DNA of 21,705 bases, taken from positions 1 through 21,705 of the forward strand of contig NZ_NPEF01000044.1 in NCBI RefSeq assembly GCF_002811955.1, given 5' to 3'. This DNA comes from Leptospira ellisii. Lineage in GTDB: Bacteria > Spirochaetota > Leptospiria > Leptospirales > Leptospiraceae. A model generated the notes under the pieces. That model was not told the origin of the DNA and did no database searches. It saw only the letters and a list, made by a program, of their open reading frames with translations. The position numbers and the translations under genes are program-made. This document shows, in pieces, positions 1 to 8,972 of the stretch (positions within the stretch are counted from its first letter, which is position 1; every line of letters starts with the position of its first letter).

Positions 1-2404
1 CTCCATAAAAATACAACGTATGTTGCGCGGGAAAACCGGGTTGATACGATATCTCATACAAACCCCCCAGCGTGATCACCTTACTACCGTCGATCGATTT
101 ACTCTTTTTGATACGCGTTCCCGTAAAATCATAACCGTACTCGATCGTTCCATGATCCGTCGTGATCATACGTTTCAATTTCTGGAATCCGTCGTATTCC
201 AAGACGCTTCCGTTACGAGATATCATATTCCCCGAAGCGTCGTAGCCGTAATCCCCGACATATCCGGCACTCGATACATGAGTCACTGCGTTCGGATGAG
301 CAATATCTCCGTAACTGTAGCTACGGTCGCCTTTTTGGAGAAGTTTACCAGAATCGCTGTAGACATACGTCTCCGAACCGTACTTACCGTTCGCGCTCGT
401 CAAACGGTTGAATTCGTCGTAGACGAACGACTGGGAGCGTGCGGAAGACAAATGGTCCGCAATCGAGGAGATATTACCCTTCGAATCATAGGAGTAAATT
501 AAATTATCGTAAACTTGGTTCGAATTCTTCGTCACGGTTTGCAAAGGACGTTTGGAAAATTTGTCGATGTAAATATCGGTCCAAACACCGTTGCCCAATT
601 CCCGCAGAACCTTAACCCGGTCACCATCCAAAATCGGACCACGGTATTGAACGAGCGGATGTTCCGCGCTGCTACCGTCCGCAGGAGTCAACGAAACCCC
701 CGCCAAATATCCCGAATCGGAATAATGATTTTGAACCTTCGTTCCTTCCGGATATGTGATTTCCGTAACCTTGTTCAAAAGATCGAATTTACGTTCCACG
801 AACAGCACAAGACCCTCGTCGTGAGTCAGAGTTTTTTTCAAAATCGAAGGATTGCCTCGCTCGTCGTAACCGAACTCGGTCACACCGGTTTCGTCCGTCA
901 CTTTCGTAAGCCTGCCCCGACCGTTCGGAAAAACCGAACCGTCATATTCAAAAGATTGAACATTCGTGACACCGTCGGAACGCGTCGCCGATTTGGAGAC
1001 GAGACGCCCCAGAACGTCGTAGACGAAATCGACTCTCGAACCGTTCGCGAACGATTCCCGGATCAACCTACCCGCGTTGTCGTAGGTGAAACGGGTGATC
1101 CCCGAATTCGGATTCGACACAAGAGTCTGTTTCCCCGCAAGATTGGAGGAAACCTCCGTCGAACCGTTGTCCAAGTCGATCACCCTCGAAACGTACCCGC
1201 CGGCGTCGTACTCGAACTGGGTCGTTTTACCGTTCATCGATTTGGAAATCGTCTGACCCAACGAATTTTTCGTTTCCGTCAAGGTCGCGATCGTAACGCC
1301 CCCCGACTTGGTGACCTTCGTCGTCGAGTTCAAGCCGAAGGAATACTCCACCGACAAACCGGTGTTTGTCGATTCACGGATCAGATCTTGGTTTTCGTCG
1401 TAGAAAAAAGTCGTTTCTTCCAAAATTTCTCCCCCTTCGATATGAGGAGAGATCTTGCGTAACACTTTCCCCGCCCGGTCCTTAAAAACCGATTCCGACA
1501 AAACGACACCGTCGGAAAGAGAACCTCGTTTAGTCGTAATACCGTCTTTCAGATTCACCGTTTCTTCCGACCAAGAGGAGGAATCCTCGTCCGCTTCAAA
1601 GAACGTCATCACACGCGCGTTCACCAAACTGCCCGTATTGAAATATTCGAACGTTTTGTTCCAATCCTCCGCGCCCGGAAGACGAACCGCGATTGTCCTG
1701 CCGAAACGGTCATAGGAGGTAAACGTGGAATGACCGTTCGCATCCTTGCTTTCGATCTCCCAACCCCGGGCCAAATCGAAACGTTTTTCCGAGACGTGAC
1801 CCAAGGAGTTCGTAATCCGGATCGGAAATTTGTGAACGACGGAATCGTAGACGATCGTGGAAACGTTCCCGTGAATGTCCTTCACCGAAGTCGGATTCCC
1901 GAACGAATCAAACGCAAGAAATTCCGATTCCGAAAAAACAGGCCAGGTCGCATCCAACTTCTCCCGAACCTTGGAAATCGAATCGCCCGAAAAATCGAAC
2001 TCCTTACGCGAAGTGACCGTGCCGTTTTTGGAACGAACCGTCGATTTCGGTTTTAACAAAAACGGATCGTCGTCCTGAAACGAGGTGAAGTCCGCGACCG
2101 TGTTCCCCGAAATCGAAGTCGTTTTACCCGCAAGATTCCGGTTCGAATCGTAGGAAAAAATCGTGGTCACCGATTGAAACGCCACTCCCGAACGGAAAAA
2201 GGATTCCACACTCGAATCCTGTCTCACCCAAATACTACCCGAAGGCAAAACCGATTTCGAAAAAACCTGCACGGTGGAATGAATCGGAACGCCGGCCTTA
2301 CTGACCGCCGTGGATGTGGGAACTCCCGCCAAATCCGGATCCGAAGAACCAAAAACCTGAACCGTCGTAGTATCCGTCATCGAATCGAACGCCGCACGGA
2401 TTCA
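1..2404 (-). pseudogene. YD-repeat (RHS) C-terminal part of the giant protein, fragment 3 of 3, runs off the left edge
   Basis: From about 2404 to base 1 the minus strand is open in one frame without a stop. A possible internal ATG lies at 2380 (MTDTTTVQVF), but the frame is best read as the continuation of fragment 2 after a +1 or -2 shift. The translation is a series of YD repeats: FEYDAGGYVSRVID, FTYDNAGRLIRES, FVYDVLGRLVSKS, FGYDERGNPS, YSYDSKGNISS, YGYDASGNMIS and YGYDFTGTRI, with glycine-rich spacing. Near the edge, LGGLYEISY resembles the beginning of an RHS-associated core. The core itself and any variable C-terminal toxin or effector domain are therefore outside the window. YD repeats in this family form a beta-stranded cocoon around a C-terminal domain. 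Seven or more repeats make the family call secure; what the protein does in this organism is unknown. Confidence 0.8.
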
Positions 2405-3727
2405 AAACCGAGTAGCGCCGATTTTTTAAAACCGCCCCGTACAAATCTCGGAGTGGAATACGAATACGAAGTGTTGGAAAGTGGGAACTCCGCACCTGTG
2501 CCCGCGTCGAAACCCGCAACCGAGATCGATTTCACGACGAAGTCCGGAACCAAAAACGGAAACACGTTCGCGACCGCCGGAGAAACCGCCGACGAATTAA
2601 ACCGTTGCGAAGCCGGCTGAGAGTTCAAATTGGAAAGTTTGGATTCGTATTCGAAACGAATCGATTGCAAACGGTTCGAACTCGAACCTTGATGAATCGC
2701 GGAAATCAAACCCTGCGGAACGCTCTGGTCAAAACGCAACACTTCCAAAGTCGACGCGCTCGCAAACGGAACCTGACGGATCAGTTTGGAATTCACACCG
2801 ATCACCGGACTCGGAACGAAATCCGAATAACCTTGCGGAGAAGATTGAACCCCGATCAATTCCGGTCTACCGTCACCGTTCAAATCCGCGGATTGCAAAA
2901 AACCGCTCGAAGCCCAAACACGATCCGGACTCGAGGAAAAAAACGGCTTACCGCTCGCATCCAATTTCGAAAAAAGAACCTGAATCGCGCCGTCTTGGAA
3001 AAAAACGAAATCGGGACGGCCGTCCCCGTTTAAATCCGTGAACTCCTTTTTGTTTTTCCAATTCCGATACGCCTTCTCCGAAAGGGCGGCCGCTTCCCAA
3101 GGCCAAGGAGGAGGAATCGCCATACGATTGTTGTCCATGTCCGACCAAATCAGCGCGTCGTCCGGACCGAAACGAACCTGAATCTGAACGATGAATAAAA
3201 ACGTGCCGACCCGAATCTTATCCGGAGTACCATCCCCGTTCAGATCGACGATCGTATCAAAGTCCGGATAAACCGAAATCGGAGCGGAAAAAGAGCCGTC
3301 CACTTCCCGCAGTTCGACGAGATAACCCACATCGTTAAACCGCGTCACACGATCCATACGACCGTCCTGATTGATATCGTAATCCGCATAACCGTACGAA
3401 CCCGGAAGAAACGGAAACGCCGCGTCTTCCATCGTCGCCACGTCCCCGATCGGAACACTCGTGTTACCCGAAACGAAATTCTTACCGTTGAACAAAAACG
3501 AATGAAGAAACGAACCCGCAAACGGAGTCCCGGAATTGGAAATCGTCGTAAAATCCAAATAACCGTCGCCGTTCAAGTCCGACAAAAACTGATTCCCGCT
3601 CACACCGAAACGATTACCGAACAGAACACCCGTGTCTTCAAAAAGAACGATGTCGTCGCCTAACCGCGAAACGACGTTCGAAGAGGGATTCACCTGCAAA
3701 AGAGAAACGATCAAACGTCTCGAACCC
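2377..3727 (-). pseudogene. FG-GAP repeat middle part of the giant YD-repeat protein, fragment 2 of 3
   Basis: This frame continues fragment 1 after a one-base shift. If one G of the GGG run (minus strand, 3725-3727) is removed, the protein reads on as GPAGSRRLIVSLLQ with no gap. The first possible start inside this frame is only a TTG at 3714, which argues against an independent gene. Counted from that TTG, five more DxNxDGxxD-type calcium-loop motifs appear near residues 46, 111, 157, 227 and 277, so with fragment 1 the protein has about nine. A less repetitive linker follows (near VPQGLISAIHQG and FPFLVPDFVVKSI), comparable in place to the mid regions of TcB proteins. The frame stops at 2377, but the YD-repeat frame directly downstream is open, so a second break lies between 2377 and 2404. 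Part of the same gene as the two neighbouring entries. Confidence 0.75.
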
Positions 3728-5419
3728 GGCAGGACCGTCCAATCGGATGAAATCCGGAACGCCGTTTCGATCCATGTCCGCGAACAGATGAAATTCCAGA
3801 CCGAAATCGTCGAATATTAATTTTTGAGAATATACCAAATTGGAACCCGTGGAAAGAAAAACGTCCAACCCCAACGCGGCGTCCGCCTGGATAAAGTCGC
3901 TTCTACCGTCTCCGTTCAAGTCCGCGACGAAATGTCTTCCTCTACGATCCGCGGTCGTAGAAACGACGCCGTTCACGCCGTTTACGAACGTGGAATTCAA
4001 GTTCGGTCCCCACAAAATACGGAGAGGATTCCCCGGTTTTTCGAAAAACAAAAAATCCGCCGCGCCGTCTCCGTTAAAATCCCCGGGAAAAATTCGGCCC
4101 TGAGTCGTAAGATTCAAAACCGGACCGACCGCCGTCGAAGTCGCGGGAAGAGAGGAAGGAGAAACGTTCCCCGCGTTTTTCAAATCCGTAACGAAAAATC
4201 TCTGATTGTCCTTCGGACCCAAGATACGGACGTATTCGACAATACCGTCCCCGTTTAAATCCAAAGCGCCCGCAAACGAAGTCTCCACACCGTTGACGTA
4301 TGTTTCCCAGACGTTCTCGATGGAAGAATTACACAAAGCGATCGCCGCGGGACCCACGGTCGCCATACAACCCGCGTCCGCAGTGCAGGCGCACGCAAGT
4401 ACACCCGTATCATACGCACCTTGCAGACCTTCCTGAATCGAACGGAACGTCAACGCGAACGAGTCCAAAGCCGAACGGTTCCGGGTTGCCGAAGCCAAAA
4501 CGCCGTTCGAGTTCGCGGAATATTCGAACGAGATCGGAGCGAAATTCTCCCGATCCAAACGACTGAGCAAAAACGAACCGTTGTCACGCACATACGAAAA
4601 CGAATATTCTTCGGTTTGCACCTCCGAACCGCTTTCATCCAAAGCGAACACCTCGATTCCGGAAAGAAAACGGTTGAGCGTGGACCGGGAAAACGATTGA
4701 AACAAAAGAGGCGCATAACCGGAGGATTGTGCGGAATACGAAAAAACGATCCGCGCGTTCCCTCTAGCGTATGTGATCAAAGAAGGCAAAAGGACGCCGT
4801 TGGAAAGCCCCGCCGCGTCATACGAAATATCATATCCGTTACCGAACTTGTCCCGAACCTGACTCAAACCCCAGGCGGTCACAACCGCGGAATCCGGAGC
4901 GGAGGCGAACAACTTGGAATTACTTCCGGACCCGAACCGGAAAGAGACGCCGTTCTTATCCTCAACAAGCCAGGAACCGTCCGCGTCCTTACGAACCCGC
5001 AAAGAAGAATCCGACTTAAAAACGAAATTCCCGCCGGACAAAGGCAAAAGTTCCCCGCCCAAATCGGAAACGAACCGGTCCGAATTCCCTACAAAACCGA
5101 ACGCAGGATTCAAACGGATCGCAGGAATTCCGCCTAACGCAAATCCTTTCCCCGCGAACGAATTCCCCTGAGAGGAGTGATACGACAAAGAAAGATTGGG
5201 AACCGTGTCTCCCGCACCGGGAGGAACGTGAAACGGAAACGAAAACGAAACTTTACCGGAGGAATCCACACTCGGCTTGGGGATCGCCTGAGGAATCGAA
5301 GCCTCCTCCGAAGGAAGGGAACGAAACAAAAAGTTTTTGATCGGCCGCAGAGGATTCCAGGAAATAAAAACGGAAAAGAAAACGGGAATAAAAAAATACT
5401 TGAACGTGCGCCGAATCAT
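3638..5419 (-). pseudogene. SpvB/FG-GAP N-terminal part of a giant YD-repeat (Tc-toxin-like) protein, fragment 1 of 3
   Basis: This is the 5' part of a broken gene; it reads 593 codons from an ATG at 5419, with a GGAG ribosome site about 6 nt upstream. Residues 7-20 are a hydrophobic N-terminal segment (signal peptide or anchor). Residues about 45-300 match the SpvB/TcaC N-terminal domain: a PFHVPPG stretch at 62-68, then PNLSLSYHSSQG and a GKGFALGG core ending near 97. FG-GAP/VCBS calcium-loop motifs (DxNGDG type) follow at about 387, 447, 500 and 548. A short insert carries four cysteines (343, 345, 351, 363). The frame breaks near 3725-3727: after DGPAG the sense continues in the next frame, and the last 27 codons or so are out-of-frame readthrough. 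In Tc toxins this fold forms part of a shell around a toxic C terminus; here that role is inferred from architecture only. Domain call is firm; intact function is not. Confidence 0.8.
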
Positions 5420-5720
5420 ATTCGTCTCCGAAACGAATCGGACCTAAGAACATCCGGAGTCGTTTCCAGTTTTTGGAATTTGAACGACACTTTTCGATAA
5501 AGACCCGGAAGAAGAAAAGAAGAATTTTTGCACTTAGTACATCAAAGTATTTTTAAATTATAATTTTTATTGTACTAAAAAGATACATAACGTCTCTACG
5601 TAATCCTTTTATAAACAAACATTCGGAATCCAAGCTCTCCGTACGATAAAATACAAAATTAATTTACAAATGGAGCCGTACTCTTGATTGCTGAATCAAA
5701 GCAGTTAGGAATTTAGTATA
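5420..5720. promoter_or_regulatory. AT-rich divergent intergenic region between the YD-repeat gene and the envelope operon
   Basis: About 300 bases with no gene; both flanking genes start at its edges, so promoters for both directions should lie here. It is much richer in A+T than its surroundings, especially 5520-5590. It contains an 8-bp inverted repeat (TTAGTACA at 5534-5541, TGTACTAA at 5571-5578), a 12-bp perfect palindrome AAATTATAATTT at 5555-5566, and a hairpin TTGATT-gctg-AATCAA at 5684-5699. The first two are candidate regulator sites. No pair of -35/-10 boxes with convincing spacing could be fixed for either gene. Confidence 0.45.
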
Positions 5721-6590
5721 GTGAAATATATTCTTTCCATTTTATATCTCTTCGCTTCGATGACTCCGCCACTCTTCGCGACGGAAATTCTTTTAAAAAA
5801 CGGAGAATCCTATTTCTCGGAAAACGTCGAGGAAGGAACGAACGCCGTAAAATTCCGCTGGAAATCGAAACTCTACCGGATCCCGAACGAAGAAATCCAG
5901 CGGATCGACCGTTCCAAAAAAGGAGCCGATTCCTCATACAGATACCAAGAATTTCGTCTAACGGACGGAAGTGTGATCCGCGGAATCGTAGTCGAAAAAG
6001 GAAAACGAATCATAGTCAAAACGGATTTAGGATTTATAGAACTCGACAAAACGAAACTTCAAAATTTCGATCCGGACAGGATCGACGAACAACCACCCGA
6101 ATTACCCGAGAAATATAGGATCGATCAAAACGGAAGCGGACGATTTTTCGTAGGTGGAAGTCTGTTCGGGGCAGCGAATCTCGGACCTTGGAGCCGAACC
6201 CATCCCGTAACCAATGGAGGTGGATTGTTTTTGGAAAAAGGTTTCACAAGTTCTCCGAATTGGTTTTTCGGAATACTATCGGAATTTTCAACCTCTCCCG
6301 GCACAAACGGAAACCTCGTCCTCTGGAATCAAACCTTCTATCTTGGCAAACAATGGGGAACGAATTCCCCGTATTTCATCTTTGGAGGGGGAATCGCTTC
6401 CGTTCGCTGGAAAGACGATACGAACGACTACGGAGGATTGGATCCGGAACTTTTGGGAGAATTCGGCTGGTCCTGGGAAATCGCCGAAAACTCCCGATTG
6501 CGGACCGGGATCCGTTCCCAGTGTACGTTCGAAACCGAAACTTCCTTTTGCAGAAGCGGACTTAGAATTTCTTGGGGAATCCTTTTATGA
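5721..6590 (+). CDS. exported hypothetical protein, possible outer-membrane beta-barrel
   Basis: A 289-residue protein starting at GTG 5721, with AGGA about 10 nt upstream. Residues 1-20 form a signal peptide (hydrophobic ILSILYLFASMTPPLFA, likely cut near FA-TE). Residues about 21-110 are a small beta-rich module rich in charged residues (EILLKNGESYFSENV; RLTDGSVIRGIVVEKG), a kind often seen at the front of spirochaete envelope proteins. From about 135 to the end the sequence alternates aromatic and small residues (RFFVGGSLFGAANLG; YFIFGGGIASVRW; RSGLRISWGILL), which suggests a beta-barrel, though the last residue is leucine rather than phenylalanine. Its TGA overlaps the ATG of the next gene, so it is probably the first gene of a three-gene operon. 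I do not recognise a named family; the barrel idea is an inference from pattern only. Confidence 0.7.
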   Translation: MKYILSILYLFASMTPPLFATEILLKNGESYFSENVEEGTNAVKFRWKSKLYRIPNEEIQRIDRSKKGADSSYRYQEFRLTDGSVIRGIVVEKGKRIIVKTDLGFIELDKTKLQNFDPDRIDEQPPELPEKYRIDQNGSGRFFVGGSLFGAANLGPWSRTHPVTNGGGLFLEKGFTSSPNWFFGILSEFSTSPGTNGNLVLWNQTFYLGKQWGTNSPYFIFGGGIASVRWKDDTNDYGGLDPELLGEFGWSWEIAENSRLRTGIRSQCTFETETSFCRSGLRISWGILL

Positions 6591-8023
6591 ACTCATGCGA
6601 ATTCTCTTCTCCGATTCCAGAACTTTCGAAACGGATTTCCGTCGGAAAAAGATCGGATCGAATCTTCGGATTACTAGGATCGTACATTATAATATTCTGT
6701 ATTTCTTGCATCGGATCTCCGTTGACGCAAAGCCGCGACGCGGGAACGGCGAAGGTAAAACTCGCCTTCGTATCCGGTTTAAGCTCCGCCACGGCGACCC
6801 TTTCCTGGGAATGCACTTCCGCACAACCGGGAGCCGTCGTCTACGGAAAAGCGGGGATCGAGTCGGCGGTATTCAGTTTGGAGGATTCTAAAATCCATTC
6901 CATGACGCTTACCGATCTGGAATCGAACGCCGACTACGTCGCCTCCGTATTCTGTTCGGATCGGATCGAGTCTTTGGAGGGGATTCCTCTGGCATTCAAA
7001 ACGTGGGTGAGCGATTTTCCCAATCGTACACGCGGTCTTTGGGTGATCGGTGGAATCGGATCCGATTCGCTTCCGGTTCCGCAAATCGATTTGTTCGATC
7101 CTGTGACCTCGATCTGGTATCCGTCCGTCACCTCCGTTCCCGCTTCGAGAGCCTACGCGAATATAGTATCACACAAAGAAAAAATCTATATCATCGGCGG
7201 TTTGGAAAAGCAGGGAGCGACTTGGGTCGCCTCCCGTAAGGTGGAGGTTTATGATCCGTACGGCGACGTGTGGTCCGCCTTCGCGGATCTCCCCACTGCA
7301 AACCAAGGAGGGATCGCCGCTTCCGTAGGAGACGGGATCTACGTCGTCGCCGGAACGACCACTTCCGATATGACCACGGGGACCGTTCTCAATTCCATAT
7401 TTCGAATGTATCCTGAGTTGGGTCCGGGCGGAGTTTGGACAAATTATACGACCCCTACTCCCGTTTCCGCCCGCGTGGATATGGCGGGCTGCGGACTCGG
7501 CGGTTCCATCCTATTCTCCGGAGGAAGATTTTACTTGGACGGAACTCCGCAATCCACATCCGACGCCTATGTTCCGTCCGTAAACTCGACGACAAGCGCT
7601 GGGGAACCTGCGATCAATCCGGGAAGACACGGAGCCGCAGGAGTTTGTGTTCAACCGAAACCGAGTGATCCGTTTCCGGGAGATCCGGAGTGGTTCTCCG
7701 TACTGGGAGGTTCGACCGGAACCGGCACGACCCAACCCGCTCTTTCGATCCTTCCTACCAATAGAACAGACTTTTATCAGATCGGGACCGCAGGTTTCGT
7801 CGGCGGCCCCGTCTTACCCGTATCTCTTTATTATCCCGGAGCACAGGCTTCGTATGAAACGAGAAAACTCTATGTGATGGGAGGAGCGTCCGCTCTCAAC
7901 ATTCCTACGGACGTAATCTATTCCATCGGTCTTCAAAATCCGACCGCAGGTATTTGGAATCTGGATTCCCAAAGAATGCCGACTTCGCGCTACGGCCACA
8001 AAGTGATCCGGATCGACAGGTAA
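6587..8023 (+). CDS. kelch-repeat lipoprotein with a fibronectin type III-like domain
   Basis: ATG 6587 overlaps the previous stop (ATGA), so translation is probably coupled; an upstream in-frame TTG (6572) is less likely. The product is 478 residues. After a 25-residue polar lead, residues 26-40 are hydrophobic and end in a spirochaete-type lipobox (FCIS-C, Cys41), so it is probably a lipoprotein. Residues about 55-140 look like a fibronectin type III or phosphatase-like N-terminal beta-sandwich (ATATLSWEC; MTLTDLESNADYVASVFC). From about 145 to the end there are kelch blades with the double-glycine signature (GLWVIGGIG; KIYIIGG; GIYVVAG; KLYVMGG), each followed by a DxFDPxTxxW-like stretch, and the chain ends HKVIRI. 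Kelch propellers bind proteins or glycans; the ligand here is unknown. It lies between a putative barrel and a TPR-like protein, which suggests a shared envelope role. Confidence 0.82.
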   Translation: MNSCEFSSPIPELSKRISVGKRSDRIFGLLGSYIIIFCISCIGSPLTQSRDAGTAKVKLAFVSGLSSATATLSWECTSAQPGAVVYGKAGIESAVFSLEDSKIHSMTLTDLESNADYVASVFCSDRIESLEGIPLAFKTWVSDFPNRTRGLWVIGGIGSDSLPVPQIDLFDPVTSIWYPSVTSVPASRAYANIVSHKEKIYIIGGLEKQGATWVASRKVEVYDPYGDVWSAFADLPTANQGGIAASVGDGIYVVAGTTTSDMTTGTVLNSIFRMYPELGPGGVWTNYTTPTPVSARVDMAGCGLGGSILFSGGRFYLDGTPQSTSDAYVPSVNSTTSAGEPAINPGRHGAAGVCVQPKPSDPFPGDPEWFSVLGGSTGTGTTQPALSILPTNRTDFYQIGTAGFVGGPVLPVSLYYPGAQASYETRKLYVMGGASALNIPTDVIYSIGLQNPTAGIWNLDSQRMPTSRYGHKVIRIDR

Positions 8024-8028
8024 ATCGA

Positions 8029-8592
8029 ATGCAACCCATTCCGTCCGTCTTTGTTCGTTTTTTTGTGTTCTTATTCCTTATTTTCATGAACGCGGACGCC
8101 TATCCCGACGAACGTCAACCTACGATTCCGATCGAAAGTTACGAACGCGGGGAGAATTTTTTGAAAAGCGCACAATTCGTTAGGGCGGAAAACATTGCCC
8201 GATCTTTTTTGAAAAATAACCCTTCGGATCCGAAGGCCGAATTCATACTCACAAAAGCCTGGATCGGCATCGCGAAAACGGAAAAGAAAAAAGGAAATTA
8301 CGCGAAAGCGAAACTGTATTTTCAAAAGGCGCGTCTCAAATGGCCTTTAAATCGGGAGTTGAATTCGGAACTGGACGAAATCGCAAAAGGTATGAATCGA
8401 AGGGATTTCGATCGAATCTCTTTTGACAAAAAATCGGTTTCCGATTCGAACACCGCCGTTCCTTCGGATTCCGAAACCGGTCGATCCATTCGGGACATCA
8501 AAGAAGGATTGTATCAGACCGCACTCGTCTTTCTTACGATCGTTTCGATCTTGAATCTGATTTTTACGATCTATCTCTGGAGAAAAAAATAG
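8029..8592 (+). CDS. TPR-like exported protein with C-terminal membrane anchor
   Basis: The start was set at ATG 8029, 5 nt after the kelch gene stop; the open frame extends upstream to 7954 but that part only overlaps the kelch gene. The product is 187 residues. Residues 1-23 are a signal peptide (VFVRFFVFLFLIFMNADA). Residues about 35-110 form two tetratricopeptide-like helical pairs (GENFLKSAQFVRAENIARSF; KGNYAKAKLYFQKARLKWPL). A polar linker rich in Ser/Asp follows. The C terminus is a single membrane helix (YQTALVFLTIVSILNLIF) and a short WRKK tail, so the TPR part would face the periplasm. It is the last gene of the operon that starts at 5721. TPRs make protein contacts; the partner is unknown, with the two operon neighbours as first candidates. 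Confidence 0.72.
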   Translation: MQPIPSVFVRFFVFLFLIFMNADAYPDERQPTIPIESYERGENFLKSAQFVRAENIARSFLKNNPSDPKAEFILTKAWIGIAKTEKKKGNYAKAKLYFQKARLKWPLNRELNSELDEIAKGMNRRDFDRISFDKKSVSDSNTAVPSDSETGRSIRDIKEGLYQTALVFLTIVSILNLIFTIYLWRKK

Positions 8593-8926
8593 CGTTTTTA
8601 AAACCCGCCACTGCCCGCGCAATCGCTCGTACCGTCTCTTAAACTCTTCGTTCGAAATTCTTTGTTCCCCCATACGTCGGAGATCGGGTAAGAGTCCGTT
8701 GGATAAAACGAAACAATCGGTGGGAATACCGTTACACCGGACGGCCGGAAATCACATCTTATACCCGTCCAAAACGTCCTAGGTCCGCAAATTTTCCGTC
8801 GATGGCCGTTCCCGTCGCGGATACAAACGGCATGATTACCGAAAAGAGAGGGAAGGCGTAAACCTTACGGGGAACCTAATTCCCCCTCGTATCCATCGGA
8901 ACGGAGGTTAAAAATAAATAAAATAA
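8593..8926. other. intergenic stretch without a recognisable gene
   Basis: Some 330 bases upstream of the ArsR-type promoter. No open frame with convincing coding character fills it. Two small adjacent hairpins lie near its end: CGTAA-acc-TTACG at 8857-8869 and GGGGAA-cctaa-TTCCCC at 8869-8885; they share a base and could be alternative structures or a weak terminator for the operon ending at 8592, but no T-tract follows. On the minus strand, a frame beginning at 8673 has a protein-like start (MGEQRISNEEFKRRYERLRG) before it runs antisense into the TPR gene; this may be a remnant of an older gene or chance. Confidence 0.35.
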
Positions 8927-8955
8927 TTGACGCATACATTATATATCAATATGAT
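8927..8955 (+). promoter_or_regulatory. sigma70-type promoter of the arsR-AHSA1 pair
   Basis: TTGACG at 8927-8932 and TATGAT at 8950-8955 are separated by exactly 17 bp, each one mismatch from consensus. Transcription should start near 8962, leaving a leader of only about 11 nt before ATG 8973, with no purine-rich ribosome site. Confidence 0.7.
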
Positions 8956-8970
8956 TATATAAGTATATTG
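8947..8970. promoter_or_regulatory. imperfect 24-bp palindrome, candidate operator for the ArsR-type regulator
   Basis: CAATAT (8947-8952) is mirrored by ATATTG (8965-8970) around the perfect core TTATATAA (8955-8962), with only two mismatched pairs between arms and core. It overlaps the -10 box and the probable start of transcription, the usual place for autorepression by ArsR-type regulators. The AT-rich setting makes some symmetry likely by chance, but length and position are suggestive. Confidence 0.5.
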
Positions 8971-8972
8971 CT

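Noticed and set aside
515..1462. Long open frame on the plus strand (315 codons), with similar ones at 20-502, 1730-2056 and 2174-2620
   Set aside because: Exactly antisense and codon-phased to the YD-repeat frame; the translations are Arg/Asn-rich without domains. They are shadows of codon bias in the minus-strand gene.
3640..5200. Tandem DNA repeat suggested by the many similar DLNGDG-coding blocks
   Set aside because: The blocks are protein-level FG-GAP repeats with irregular spacing and diverged DNA, so no tandem nucleotide repeat is present.
6572..6586. TTG start for the kelch lipoprotein
   Set aside because: It lies within the previous gene; the ATG at 6587 overlaps the previous stop as ATGA and gives the same signal peptide.
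7954..8028. Extended start of the TPR-like gene
   Set aside because: The additional 25 residues overlap the end of the kelch gene, and the signal peptide begins at the ATG 8029.
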